Shown: piece after piece, positions 8,773-16,794 of the stretch
Position numbering within the stretch: position 1 is the first letter of the stretch
Layout: each line of letters starts with the position of its first letter
Source: Flavobacterium bizetiae
GTDB lineage: Bacteria > Bacteroidota > Bacteroidia > Flavobacteriales > Flavobacteriaceae
Direction of reading: 5' to 3'
Assembly: GCF_902804475.1 (NCBI RefSeq)
Contig: NZ_CADCSU010000019.1
Location: 1-38,885 of the forward strand
DNA length: 38,885 bases
Notes under the pieces: model-generated
The model's input: the letters and a program-made list of their open reading frames with translations, nothing else
What the model was told of the DNA's origin: nothing
The model's database searches: none
Made by a program: the position numbers and the translations under genes

Positions 8773-9324
8773 ATGGCAGCAACAAAACCATTTATCAAAA
8801 AAGGCATTTTTGCCTTGGTCCTTTTAGTAATTGCAGTAGGCTTTTACTACCTCACGATTTGGGTAACGCCCTATTACGTGCAACATAAATTTGCCGAAAA
8901 AACGCTGGGCGTTGTCAATACTCCGCAATTTGGAAATCAGCCGGATGCTGAAAACAGCAGAGTAATTCCGTTACCCAATCCTGACTTTTTATATTCTACA
9001 ATCAATTATGATTTGAAAGAAAATGTATTGAAAATTTCAGGTATTGTACCCGATTCTACTTATTGGTCGATCTCGGCTTATCAGGAAAACACGACTAACT
9101 TTTTTGTAGAAAACGAAGAAAAAGTAAAAGCAAAATTCGAATATTATTTGGCTCCTGAAGGAAGCACTGCTGAAGTTTTGAAAAACATTCCGAAAGAGAA
9201 AATCATTTATAGTCCAACAACAAAAGGATTGATTCTGTTTCGTTATTTAGTTTCGAAAGCTTATCCGGTAAAAACATTGGCTGAATTGCAGCACGGTGTT
9301 ACGGTAGAGAAATTAGGGAAATAA
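8773..9324 (+). CDS. DUF1254-like membrane-anchored protein
   Basis: 183 aa with one N-terminal transmembrane helix (about residues 10-30). The segment NPDFLYSTINYDL followed by YWSISAYQENTTNFF resembles the core of DUF1254 proteins, which have NPDTLYS and an aromatic-rich strand. The function of DUF1254/DUF1214 proteins is not established. It is shorter than most DUF1254 proteins and acts with a separate DUF1214-like gene at 10013, so the usual two-domain protein appears as two halves. It follows the sulfatase operon. The 689-bp gap after it is filled with repeats. Confidence 0.7.
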   Translation: MAATKPFIKKGIFALVLLVIAVGFYYLTIWVTPYYVQHKFAEKTLGVVNTPQFGNQPDAENSRVIPLPNPDFLYSTINYDLKENVLKISGIVPDSTYWSISAYQENTTNFFVENEEKVKAKFEYYLAPEGSTAEVLKNIPKEKIIYSPTTKGLILFRYLVSKAYPVKTLAELQHGVTVEKLGK

Positions 9325-9328
9325 GCAT

Positions 9329-9413
9329 AAGCTTTGTCATGGGACGCAGATGACACGGATTTGCTATGCAAAGACGCGGATTTAAACGGATTTTTTGTTT
9401 TAATTCGAAAAAC
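9329..9413 (+). repeat. Dispersed repeat D, copy 1
   Basis: About 85 nt beginning AAGCTTTGTCATGGGACGCA, highly similar to 9584-9670 in the same orientation. It contains the cGCAGATgacaCGGATTT unit common in Flavobacterium intergenic DNA. Apparent ORFs here are by-products of the repeat. No gene seen. Confidence 0.7.
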
Positions 9414-9467
9414 GTCATTAGCAAAGACGAAGGATTTCTGCGAGCAACTCAACAAAGTAACCACAGT

Positions 9468-9575
9468 CTTTGTCATTCCGAGGGACGAGGAATCACACTC
9501 GTTTATCGTCAAAGATTGTCGACATTGTTTGCGGAGTTTCTAGTGTGATTTCTCCCTTCGGTCGAAATGACAAAA
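9468..9575 (+). repeat. Palindromic repeat B, copy B1
   Basis: Inverted-repeat element with arms of the form TGTCATTCCGAGGGACGAGG and a degenerate partner CTCCCTTCGGTCGAAATGAC, around a roughly 50-nt centre. The right arm has more mismatches than other copies, so this one is decaying. Confidence 0.75.
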
Positions 9576-9583
9576 ATGTGAAT

Positions 9584-9670
9584 AAACTTTGTCGTGGAAC
9601 GCAGATGACACGGATTTGCTTTGCAAAAACGCGGATTTAAACGGATTTTTTTATTTTAATTCGAAAAAAA
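9584..9670 (+). repeat. Dispersed repeat D, copy 2
   Basis: Second copy of repeat D, direct orientation relative to 9329-9413, about 170 nt apart, with B1 between them. Ends in TTTTAATTCGAAAAA as does copy 1. Confidence 0.7.
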
Positions 9671-9704
9671 CAGAGATGTCCGCTAGTAACTCGACAAAGA
9701 ATGT

Positions 9705-9798
9705 CCTAGCCCCGATAGAAGTGGAAATCCTTTTGTGGCGCTTCTTTAGCGACACAAAAGATTGGAACGGATAGCGGGATTAGCTCCTAAAAAAAAAA
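9705..9798 (+). repeat. Palindromic repeat A, copy A1
   Basis: Starts CCTAGCCCCGATAGAAGTGG and ends GCGGGATTAGCTCCTAAAAA. The central stem is CTTTTGTGGCG with GACACAAAAG. Other copies are at 14651-14745 (reverse), 18370-18475 and 31936-32026. It is preceded by a fragment of repeat B (aactcgacaaaga). Confidence 0.75.
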
Positions 9799-9854
9799 TC
9801 TATTATAGAAAATGAAAAAAATGTGCATATCAGCTTAGACAAAGTAACCCCAAG

Positions 9855-9963
9855 GCTTGTCACTCCGAGGAACGAGGAAACTCCGCGAGTAACTCGACAA
9901 AGATTGGCAATTAACTAGACGGAGCTACTAACGAAGATCCCTCGTTCCTCGGGATGACAAAAT
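9855..9963 (+). repeat. Palindromic repeat B, copy B2
   Basis: Left arm TTGTCACTCCGAGGAACGAG and right arm CTCGTTCCTCGGGATGACAA around a roughly 65-nt centre. It completes the D-B-D-A-B repeat cluster that separates the DUF1254-like and DUF1214-like genes. Confidence 0.75.
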
Positions 9964-10012
9964 GAGGAAAGTATTGAGTAGAGAAAAATGTTCAACTTAA
10001 AATCAAATAAAA

Positions 10013-10606
10013 ATGGCTTTAAATCAAAAAATTAAAAAAATAGGTCTTGCCGTGGCATTGATCATTCTGGCTATCGTATTCGGAAGCGCCGTTGGTGTTT
10101 ATAATATTAAATCCGGAAAAAGCGATTCGCAACGCATTATTGGCAATTGGCAAACAGTTGATAAAGACAAAGACCTCAACTCAGCCGACTTACTTACAAT
10201 TGCACAAGTTGCAGTTTACGGTCCTTATGCCCTGACTAAAAAAGAAGTGATTTACTTAAGTACCAACACGGATAGCGAAGGAAATGCAATAGATCCTAAA
10301 GCGGATTATGTAATTAGTGGGAAAAAACTGGATGCTAAATACTGGAGTATCACAGCATATGACGAAAATGGTTTTTTAATTAAAAACCCAATCAACAAAT
10401 ACAGCTACAATCTTGAAGATGTAAAATATGAAGCGGATAATATTTCGTATAAAATCAATCTTTCGGGAACTGAGAAAAAAGAAAACTGGTTGCCTATCAC
10501 GAATGTTCAGAAAGCAAGTTTAATTATTCGTTTGTATTTGCCATCTGAAAAGTTGAGAGAGAATTTAACGGTTGAGGCGCTTCCAACCATTCAAAAAGTA
10601 AAATAA
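10013..10606 (+). CDS. DUF1214-like membrane-anchored protein
   Basis: 197 aa with an N-terminal transmembrane helix (about residues 9-30). The C-terminal half shows the DUF1214 pattern: KYWSITAYDENGFLI, then NKYSYN, then NWLPI and LIIRLYLPSE. Function unknown. It is the complementary half to the DUF1254-like protein at 8773; in many bacteria both domains occur on one chain. A steroid- or lipid-type hydroxylase and an alkylsulfatase follow, hinting at a hydrophobic substrate, but that is inference. Confidence 0.75.
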   Translation: MALNQKIKKIGLAVALIILAIVFGSAVGVYNIKSGKSDSQRIIGNWQTVDKDKDLNSADLLTIAQVAVYGPYALTKKEVIYLSTNTDSEGNAIDPKADYVISGKKLDAKYWSITAYDENGFLIKNPINKYSYNLEDVKYEADNISYKINLSGTEKKENWLPITNVQKASLIIRLYLPSEKLRENLTVEALPTIQKVK

Positions 10607-10755
10607 AATAGTAATAAGGATTATAACAAAATTTGAAAAATCTTATAAATAAAACTCGACTAAATCCATAGAATTAGAAGTTTATTTTATTTATTTTTAC
10701 GTTTCACAAAACATACTGATTTTCAATAGGGTTATAAACATAAAAATTAGAAATC

Positions 10756-10875
10756 ATGAAGAGAGTCGACTTTGAAATAATAGGAAAAAAAATCGTCGTA
10801 GGAACGATTGTTTTTTTAGTTCCGCTAGTCATTTTGGCGGGAGGTTTAGCACTAATTAGTAAATTTTTAAAATAA
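10756..10875 (+). CDS. Small single-pass membrane peptide, 39 aa
   Basis: ATG 10756 to TAA 10875, encoding a charged N-terminus (MKRVDFEIIGKK) and one hydrophobic helix of about 23 residues (VVGTIVFLVPLVILAGGLAL) ending KFLK. It lies 6 nt before the sterol-desaturase-family gene, with an AAAAATC spacer like neighbouring starts, so it is very likely cotranscribed. It could be an accessory subunit of the membrane hydroxylase. No family recognised. Confidence 0.6.
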   Translation: MKRVDFEIIGKKIVVGTIVFLVPLVILAGGLALISKFLK

Positions 10876-10881
10876 AAAATC

Positions 10882-11958
10882 ATGGCAATAATAGATCACA
10901 ATTCAAGAGGCAGATTAACGAGAGATTTAAGCATTAGTTTCTTAATATATTCATTGCCGGTAGTGGCAATATTTTTGTATTTTAAACTCACAAATGGCGT
11001 TGTAGCAGAGTCTCATCTTACATTACCATCGTTTTTAGAATTCACAAAACCGGCTTTCGAAAACATTCGCACCTGGGGATTAACTGCTTTTATGCTCATT
11101 CTGGGAACTATAGAATTTATAGCCGGTTTGTACGATGACGAATGGACAGGCGAAGAACGCAAAGTGGATATTGTTTGTTTCTTAGCGCCAAAATTGCTTT
11201 TACCACCGGTAATTGCTTTTTTCAGCTTAACAGCCTTGCCTTATTTAATCCCAAATTTGGCGAACTCACTTTCATGGGTTCCGTTTTGGGGAGGATTTTT
11301 CCTGATCGCAATCGCAGATGATTTAACACAATACTGGTACCACCGTTTGCATCATCAGGTTCCGTTTTTATGGAGATTTCACAGAACGCACCATTCGGCT
11401 CCGTATATGGGAATGGCAATGGCGTCGAGACAAAACTTTATCTATACGGTTTTCTTTTCTCAAATTTATCTAACGGCTACATTAACGTATTTAGGTTTAG
11501 GATTACCGGCTTTATTTGTTTTGGTGATTAAAAGTTTTATCACTCTTGGAGCACATTCTAGCATAAAATGGGACAAACCTTTTTACAAATACAGAATATT
11601 ACATCCAATTGCTTGGGTTCTTGAACGCTTAATCTCTACTCCTGCAACGCATCACGCACATCACGCAGATACAAGCGGCGATGGTGTTGGACATTTTAAA
11701 GGAAACTTCGGGAACATGTTTTTTATCTGGGATGTGATTTTCGGAACGGCTTTAATTACCCGTAAATATCCAAAATCATACGGAATGAAATCGTACAAAC
11801 AAGAAGAATGGTACGCACAATTTTTGTGGCCAATATTCAAATCTAAAAAAGAAGGAAGTGCTTTGGCAGAAGGAGTTTTAGCCGTTCCGGTAAGAGCTAA
11901 AGCAGAAACAGTTCTTGCTTCGGCACCTATTTATCAGGAAGAACCGGTTCAAGTATAA
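10882..11958 (+). CDS. Sterol desaturase / fatty acid hydroxylase superfamily protein
   Basis: 358 aa integral membrane protein with several hydrophobic helices in residues 15-150 and 190-220. It carries the histidine clusters of the di-iron membrane hydroxylase family (PF04116): YWYHRLHH, FHRTHHSAP and TPATHHAHHADTSGDG, with GNFGNMFFIWDVIFGT after them. Such enzymes hydroxylate or desaturate lipids, sterols or carotenoids using O2. Located between the DUF1214-like gene and the alkylsulfatase, 4 nt before the latter, it may act on the aliphatic or steroid part released from a sulfate ester. The last ~40 residues are Ala/Val-rich and low complexity. Confidence 0.85.
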   Translation: MAIIDHNSRGRLTRDLSISFLIYSLPVVAIFLYFKLTNGVVAESHLTLPSFLEFTKPAFENIRTWGLTAFMLILGTIEFIAGLYDDEWTGEERKVDIVCFLAPKLLLPPVIAFFSLTALPYLIPNLANSLSWVPFWGGFFLIAIADDLTQYWYHRLHHQVPFLWRFHRTHHSAPYMGMAMASRQNFIYTVFFSQIYLTATLTYLGLGLPALFVLVIKSFITLGAHSSIKWDKPFYKYRILHPIAWVLERLISTPATHHAHHADTSGDGVGHFKGNFGNMFFIWDVIFGTALITRKYPKSYGMKSYKQEEWYAQFLWPIFKSKKEGSALAEGVLAVPVRAKAETVLASAPIYQEEPVQV

Positions 11959-11962
11959 GAAT

Positions 11963-13915
11963 ATGAAAAAAAATAAAATAACGACGCTTTTAGTAGGTTT
12001 CGCCATTGTTACCAATGCACAAGCGCCAAAACAAGCGTCAACTTTTACCCAAAAATCAAATGAGGCAGTATATTCAAAGTTAAACTTTGATGATACTGCC
12101 GATTTTACCGATGCCAAAAGAGGTTTTATCGCCACTCTTGCCGATGGTAAAATTCTCTCCAAAACCGGAAATGTTGCTGTAAATCTAAACGATTTTGCTT
12201 TTATAAAAGGTAAATCTCCTGCCACGGTAAATCCCGCTTTATGGCGTCAGGCGCAACTTAACAACATCAACGGATTATTTAAAATTACCGATGGCGTTTA
12301 TCAGGTTCGTTCTTTTGATGTCGCCAATATTTCGTTTATCGAAACCAAAAACGGTTATGTAGTTATTGATGCCTTAACGATTGGCGAAGCTTCAGCAGCG
12401 GCATACGAATTGGTCAAAAAACATGTTGCCAATAAACCTATTCTTGCGGTAATTGTTACCCATAGTCACGGCGATCATTACGGAGGTTTAGAAGGTTTGG
12501 TTGCGGCAGAAGATATCAAATCCGGAAAAGTAAAATTCATCACGCCAAAAGGCTTTTATGAAGAAGCCGTAAGCGAAAATGTACTTTTAGGAAACGTAAT
12601 GCGACGAAGAGCCGGATATCAATTTGGTTTAAGTTTAGAACGAAGCGTAACAGGTCAGGTCGATGTTGGTTTAGGAAAACCTTTTTTATCAGGAGGTTCT
12701 TCTTCACTTTTACAACCTAATTTTGAAGTCGAAAAAACAGGGCAAAAAATCACGATTGATGGTTTGGATTTAGTTTTTCAGCTTACGCCGAATTCTGAAG
12801 CTCCAGCCGAATTAACGGTCTTTGCTCCTGCTCAAAAAGTGTTCTTTTCTGCCGAAATTGCCAGTCATACCTATCATAATGTTTTAACGCCTCGTGGAGC
12901 CAAAACCAGAGATGCAAAAGCCTGGGCAGGATATCTGGACGAAGCCATTGATTTATTTGGAGATAAAACCGAATTCATCGTTCCGTCGCATACCTGGCCG
13001 GTTTACGGACATGACAAAGGAATTACTTTTCTTGAAAAACAAAGAGATTTATACAAATACGTACACGATCAAACGGTGCATCTTGCCAACAAAGGTTTGA
13101 ACAAAGACGAGATTGCCGAAGAAATAAAACTTCCTGCTGAATTAGGCAAAGAATGGTACAACCGTGATTTTTACGGAACGGTAAAACACAATGCCAAAGC
13201 AACGTATCAATTTTATTTAGGCTGGTGGGACGGAAATCCTGCTGATTACGATAAGCTACCTCAGGTAGAATCGGCTAAAAAATATGTTGAATGGTTTGGC
13301 GGTGAAAAAGCAGCTTTAAAAAAAGCAACCGAAAGTTTCCAGAAAGGCGAATACCGTTGGGTTGCCGAAGTTTTGAAACATGTAATCTTTGCCAATCCGG
13401 AGAATGTAGCTGCTAAAAATTTACAAGCCGATGCTTTCGAACAAATCGCCTATCAGAGTGAATCCGGAATTTGGAGAGATTTATATTTATCCGGAGCCAA
13501 AGAACTTCGCGAAGGCGTAATTGTTCCTAAAAACCCGGTAAATCGTGCCGCAGGATTTTTAGCTACACTAACTCCTGAAGCTATTTTCGATTATTTATCA
13601 GTTACCGTTGACGGAACAAAAGCAGCCGGAAAAGACGTGAAATTACGTTTCATTTTCCCTGAATTGAATAAAAATATTCTCGTTTATCTTAAAAATGGCG
13701 TTTTGCACCAAAGTCAAACCCGACCAAATGATAAAACTGAATTTACCTTAACCATTCCAAAAGCCAAGTTTGTAAACCTATTATCAAATCCCGAAACGGC
13801 AAGAGAAATTCTGACTTCAGACGGCGTTAGTTTTGAAGGTGATCCGTTTAAATTCAGAGAATTGGCAAGTGTTTTTGAACCCGCAAATCCGTATTGGAAT
13901 ATTGTAACCCCTTAA
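11963..13915 (+). CDS. Secreted MBL-fold alkylsulfatase (SdsA1/BDS1 type)
   Basis: 650 aa from ATG 11963; a TTG extension at 11915 lies inside the previous gene and precedes the signal peptide (about residues 1-20, ending TNAQA). A metallo-beta-lactamase domain carries the zinc motif THSHGDH (166-172). Conserved alkylsulfatase blocks follow: MRRRAGYQFG, SEAPAELT, AEIASHT, TPRGAKTRDA and PSHTWP. Dimerisation and SCP2-like C-terminal domains are expected after about residue 380 and the length fits the family. Characterised relatives hydrolyse primary or secondary alkyl sulfates such as dodecyl sulfate to alcohol and sulfate. Same operon as the hydroxylase; 7 nt separate it from the next gene. 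Confidence 0.92.
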   Translation: MKKNKITTLLVGFAIVTNAQAPKQASTFTQKSNEAVYSKLNFDDTADFTDAKRGFIATLADGKILSKTGNVAVNLNDFAFIKGKSPATVNPALWRQAQLNNINGLFKITDGVYQVRSFDVANISFIETKNGYVVIDALTIGEASAAAYELVKKHVANKPILAVIVTHSHGDHYGGLEGLVAAEDIKSGKVKFITPKGFYEEAVSENVLLGNVMRRRAGYQFGLSLERSVTGQVDVGLGKPFLSGGSSSLLQPNFEVEKTGQKITIDGLDLVFQLTPNSEAPAELTVFAPAQKVFFSAEIASHTYHNVLTPRGAKTRDAKAWAGYLDEAIDLFGDKTEFIVPSHTWPVYGHDKGITFLEKQRDLYKYVHDQTVHLANKGLNKDEIAEEIKLPAELGKEWYNRDFYGTVKHNAKATYQFYLGWWDGNPADYDKLPQVESAKKYVEWFGGEKAALKKATESFQKGEYRWVAEVLKHVIFANPENVAAKNLQADAFEQIAYQSESGIWRDLYLSGAKELREGVIVPKNPVNRAAGFLATLTPEAIFDYLSVTVDGTKAAGKDVKLRFIFPELNKNILVYLKNGVLHQSQTRPNDKTEFTLTIPKAKFVNLLSNPETAREILTSDGVSFEGDPFKFRELASVFEPANPYWNIVTP

Positions 13916-13922
13916 AACCAAA

Positions 13923-14642
13923 ATGATGAAAAATAAAATATTTAAAAATAGTATCGCAACCGCAATCTTGCTTTTTACAGTTGCAGGTTTTTCTCAGAAT
14001 AAAAGTTCAAATACCGTTTCGTTAGACGTGTTTTACAGTAAAATTCAGAGCGAAAAAAAACCACAAATAATTGATGCCAGAGGTCCTGAAGAATTTGCTC
14101 TAAACCATATTAACGGAGCAATAAATTTTAACCTCGAATCTAAAGATTATGCTGCACAAGTAGCAAAATTAGACAAATCCAAACCTGTTTTCACTTACTC
14201 TATTGGCGCAGGAAGAAGCGTTTGGCTGGCCGATGATTTATTAAAAAAAGGTTTCAAAGAAGCCTACAGTCTTGAAGGCGGAATCGCCAACTGGATTGGA
14301 AACGGAAAACCTTTTTACGCCAATTCTAAAAGTAAATTGACGCTAGCCGAATACAAAAAAATCATTGCCGAAAACAAAGATGTTCTGGTAGATATTGGTT
14401 CAATATATTGTGGCGCTTGTAAAAAAGTAAAGCCTGTTTTAGAAACCATCAAAGCGCAATACGGTTCTAATTTAAAAATCGTAGAAATCGATCTTGAAGA
14501 TAGTCCGCAAGTAATCGCCGATCTAAAAACCGTAAAAGTTTTCCCGACTTTAATTTTATACAAAGACGGAAAAATTGTCTTTAAAAAAGAAGGTTTAGGC
14601 GATTTGAAAAACGATGTTGATGTGGCTTTGGCGGTGAAATAA
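13923..14642 (+). CDS. Secreted rhodanese-like / thioredoxin fusion with Ser at the rhodanese active site
   Basis: 239 aa, signal peptide about residues 1-24 (AGFSQ). A rhodanese-like domain spans about 33-130 (IIDARGPEEFALNHINGAI, LEGGIANW). Where the catalytic Cys loop should be, the sequence reads TYSIGAGRS, so Ser93 replaces the persulfide-forming Cys. A thioredoxin domain follows (about 138-239) with active site CGAC at 163-166 and a cis-Pro region VFPTLILY. It could reduce disulfides or persulfides in the periplasm with the rhodanese part acting as a binding module. It lies 7 nt after the alkylsulfatase, so it belongs to the same transcript. Thiosulfate sulfurtransferase activity is unlikely. 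Confidence 0.85.
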   Translation: MMKNKIFKNSIATAILLFTVAGFSQNKSSNTVSLDVFYSKIQSEKKPQIIDARGPEEFALNHINGAINFNLESKDYAAQVAKLDKSKPVFTYSIGAGRSVWLADDLLKKGFKEAYSLEGGIANWIGNGKPFYANSKSKLTLAEYKKIIAENKDVLVDIGSIYCGACKKVKPVLETIKAQYGSNLKIVEIDLEDSPQVIADLKTVKVFPTLILYKDGKIVFKKEGLGDLKNDVDVALAVK

Positions 14643-14650
14643 AAACGAAT

Positions 14651-14902
14651 CTTTTTTTTCAGGAGCTAATCCCGCTATACGTTCCAATCTTTTGTGGCGA
14701 ACACCGCCACAAAAGGATTTCCACTTCTATCGGGGCTAGGGCAATCGTTTTCATAAGAGCATTTTTCGTCTTGTTTGTCATCCCGGGGAACGAGGGATCA
14801 CACTCGTAACTCGACAAAGATTGACGATTCAGTTTGAGGAATTTCTAGTGTGATCCCTCGTTCCTCGGGATGACAAAAATGAGCCTAAAAACTTTGACAA
14901 AG
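14651..14902 (-). repeat. Composite palindromic repeat E-B-A, copy 1 (reverse orientation)
   Basis: Read on the minus strand: a half E element (CTTTGTCAAAGTT, 14890-14902), repeat B (14774-14879, nearly perfect arms TCATCCCGGGGAACGAGGGA / TCCCTCGTTCCTCGGGATGA), a ~30-nt linker containing TTATGAAAACGATTGCCCTA, then repeat A (14651-14745). The same order and linker occur at 18168-18475 and 31756-32026. It fills the 303-bp gap between the rhodanese/thioredoxin and sulfatase genes. No gene seen. Confidence 0.75.
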
Positions 14903-14945
14903 ATTTTTACTAAGTCAATCATTTCCAAAATAAAAAATAAAAACC

Positions 14946-16562
14946 ATGGCATTATCCAAAGCAAAAAAAATTATCCTCCCTATAGTAATTGTACTTTTTC
15001 TATTGGCAGTATTTTTATTCTGGCCTATCACTACCGACGGAACATTAATAAAACCGGACCAAAAATTACTGGAAGGAAAAAAGGAATTCCTGGCTGAAAA
15101 AGTTCCTACAGACAGTTCCCTCAAAAAACCTAATATCATTATTATCCTCGCTGACGATTTAGGGAAATATGATATCTCATTATACGGAGGAAAATCGACA
15201 CCAACGCCTCAGATCGATTCTTTGGCGGCTTCCGGAGTAACCTTTCAGGACGGCTATGTTTCCGCTTCGATTTGTTCGCCTTCGCGTGCGGGTATTCTAA
15301 CCGGACGTTATCAGGAAAGATTCGGACATGAATTTCAACCCGGAGATCGTTATCCAAAAAACAATTTAGAATATTACGGATTCAAGTATTTAATCAATAC
15401 CAATAACTGGCGATTAAACCCGAAAATCAATTATCCAAACGAAGCTTCGATTGCGACACAAGGTTTGCCACAATCTGAGATTACGTTTGCTGATCTTGCC
15501 AAAAGAGAAGGTTACAGCACAGGAATTATTGGGAAATGGCATTTGGGGCATAACAAAGGATTTTTTCCTTTAGACCGAGGTTTCGATTACCATTACGGGT
15601 TTTACCAGGCATTCTCGCTTTATACGCCCGAAGATGATAATCCGGATATTATCAACCATCACCATAAAGATTTTACCGATAAAATGATTTGGGGAAATGG
15701 CCGCGTTGGTATCGGGCAAATTCGTCGTGATACTACCATCATTCACAACAAAGCGTATCTAACCGAAACTTTTGCGGACGAAGCTGAAGCTTTTATCGAT
15801 AAAAACAAGAAGAAACCTTTCTTGCTGTATGTTCCGTTTAATGCGCCACACACGCCATTTCAGGTTCGTAAAAAATACTACGATCGTTTCCCTAACGTAA
15901 AAGACGAAAATAAACGCGTTTATTTTGCCATGATCAGCGCCCTTGATGATGCCGTGGGAAGAATTAGAGCCAAAGTCAAAAAAGAAGGTCTTGAATATAA
16001 TACACTCATCATTTTTGCCAGCGACAACGGTGGCGCCGATTATACTTTTGCAACTACAAACGCGCCTTTAAAAGCCGGAAAGTTTTCTCATTTCGAAGGC
16101 GGCGTAAATGTTCCGTTTGCACTTTCGTGGAAAGGCAAAATCAAACCGCATACGATTTATAAAACTCCGGTAAGTACATTGGATATTTTCGCTACGATTG
16201 CCGCGGCGATACATTCTGATTTGCCAAAAGACCGTGTTTATGATGGCGTTGATCTTGTGAGTACCGTAAATGAAAATAAAGAAGCCCATAAAACTTTATA
16301 CTGGCGTTCCGGCGATGCAAAAGCCATAAGAAGCGGCGATTGGAAATTAATCATCAGCGGAAAAACGCATGAAGAATGGCTTTATAATTTGGCTTCAGAC
16401 AAATCTGAAACAACAGATCTGGCTCAAAAAAATCCGGAAAAAGTAAAAGAATTACACCTTGCTTTACAAAACTGGGAAAAAGGTTTGGTAAAACCTTTAT
16501 GGCCAAATCTAACGCATTATGAGTTTGATTTTGGCAAACAAAAATATTTTGTTGATTTATAG
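14946..16562 (+). CDS. Membrane-anchored sulfatase (formylglycine-dependent)
   Basis: 538 aa. One N-terminal transmembrane helix (about residues 9-27) with no obvious cleavage site suggests a tethered periplasmic enzyme. The PF00884 domain has LADDLGKYD, signature CSPSRAGILTGR (Cys110 = formylglycine precursor), IGKWHLGH, APHTPFQV and FASDNGGAD. It differs from the other three sulfatases of the window. An earlier candidate start at 14870 is a different frame. It is isolated from its neighbours by repeats on both sides, so it may depend on read-through from the upstream operon. Confidence 0.92.
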   Translation: MALSKAKKIILPIVIVLFLLAVFLFWPITTDGTLIKPDQKLLEGKKEFLAEKVPTDSSLKKPNIIIILADDLGKYDISLYGGKSTPTPQIDSLAASGVTFQDGYVSASICSPSRAGILTGRYQERFGHEFQPGDRYPKNNLEYYGFKYLINTNNWRLNPKINYPNEASIATQGLPQSEITFADLAKREGYSTGIIGKWHLGHNKGFFPLDRGFDYHYGFYQAFSLYTPEDDNPDIINHHHKDFTDKMIWGNGRVGIGQIRRDTTIIHNKAYLTETFADEAEAFIDKNKKKPFLLYVPFNAPHTPFQVRKKYYDRFPNVKDENKRVYFAMISALDDAVGRIRAKVKKEGLEYNTLIIFASDNGGADYTFATTNAPLKAGKFSHFEGGVNVPFALSWKGKIKPHTIYKTPVSTLDIFATIAAAIHSDLPKDRVYDGVDLVSTVNENKEAHKTLYWRSGDAKAIRSGDWKLIISGKTHEEWLYNLASDKSETTDLAQKNPEKVKELHLALQNWEKGLVKPLWPNLTHYEFDFGKQKYFVDL

Positions 16563-16574
16563 TCAGCATCATAC

Positions 16575-16607
16575 AAACCCGACAGGTTTTAAAAACCTGT
16601 CGGGTTT
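16575..16607 (+). terminator. 16-bp hairpin after the membrane-anchored sulfatase
   Basis: AAACCCGACAGGTTTT pairs perfectly with AAAACCTGTCGGGTTT with one loop base, 13 nt after the stop codon. The T-run is only three bases, so it could be a weak bidirectional terminator or a dispersed palindrome. Confidence 0.55.
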
Positions 16608-16640
16608 AACTCAATATCTCTTTTTTACATCGATTCTATG

Positions 16641-16766
16641 AATTGCCTCCAGCTTTAGCTGGAGTTTAAAAATGAAGATATTCAAAGGCTTTAGCCAAAT
16701 AAAAGTTCGGCTAAAGCCAATTTCATTAAAATAACAATAATCTCCAGCTAAAGCTGGAGCCTATTC
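16641..16766 (+). repeat. Cruciform repeat C, copy 1 (CTCCAGCTTTAGCTGGAG)
   Basis: Three palindromic parts: GCCTCCAGCTTTAGCTGGAG near 16645, GGCTTTAGCC / GGCTAAAGCC in the middle (16687-16718), and CTCCAGCTAAAGCTGGAG at 16742-16759. The outer parts also pair with each other. A second copy is at 30605-30735. Confidence 0.75.
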
Positions 16767-16794
16767 AAAAAAATTAAAACCATTAAATAATACA

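Noticed and set aside
9334..9774. Short ORFs of about 60-80 codons between the DUF1254-like and DUF1214-like genes
   Set aside because: They lie entirely in repeats D, B and A, occur in both strands, and have no protein-like features.
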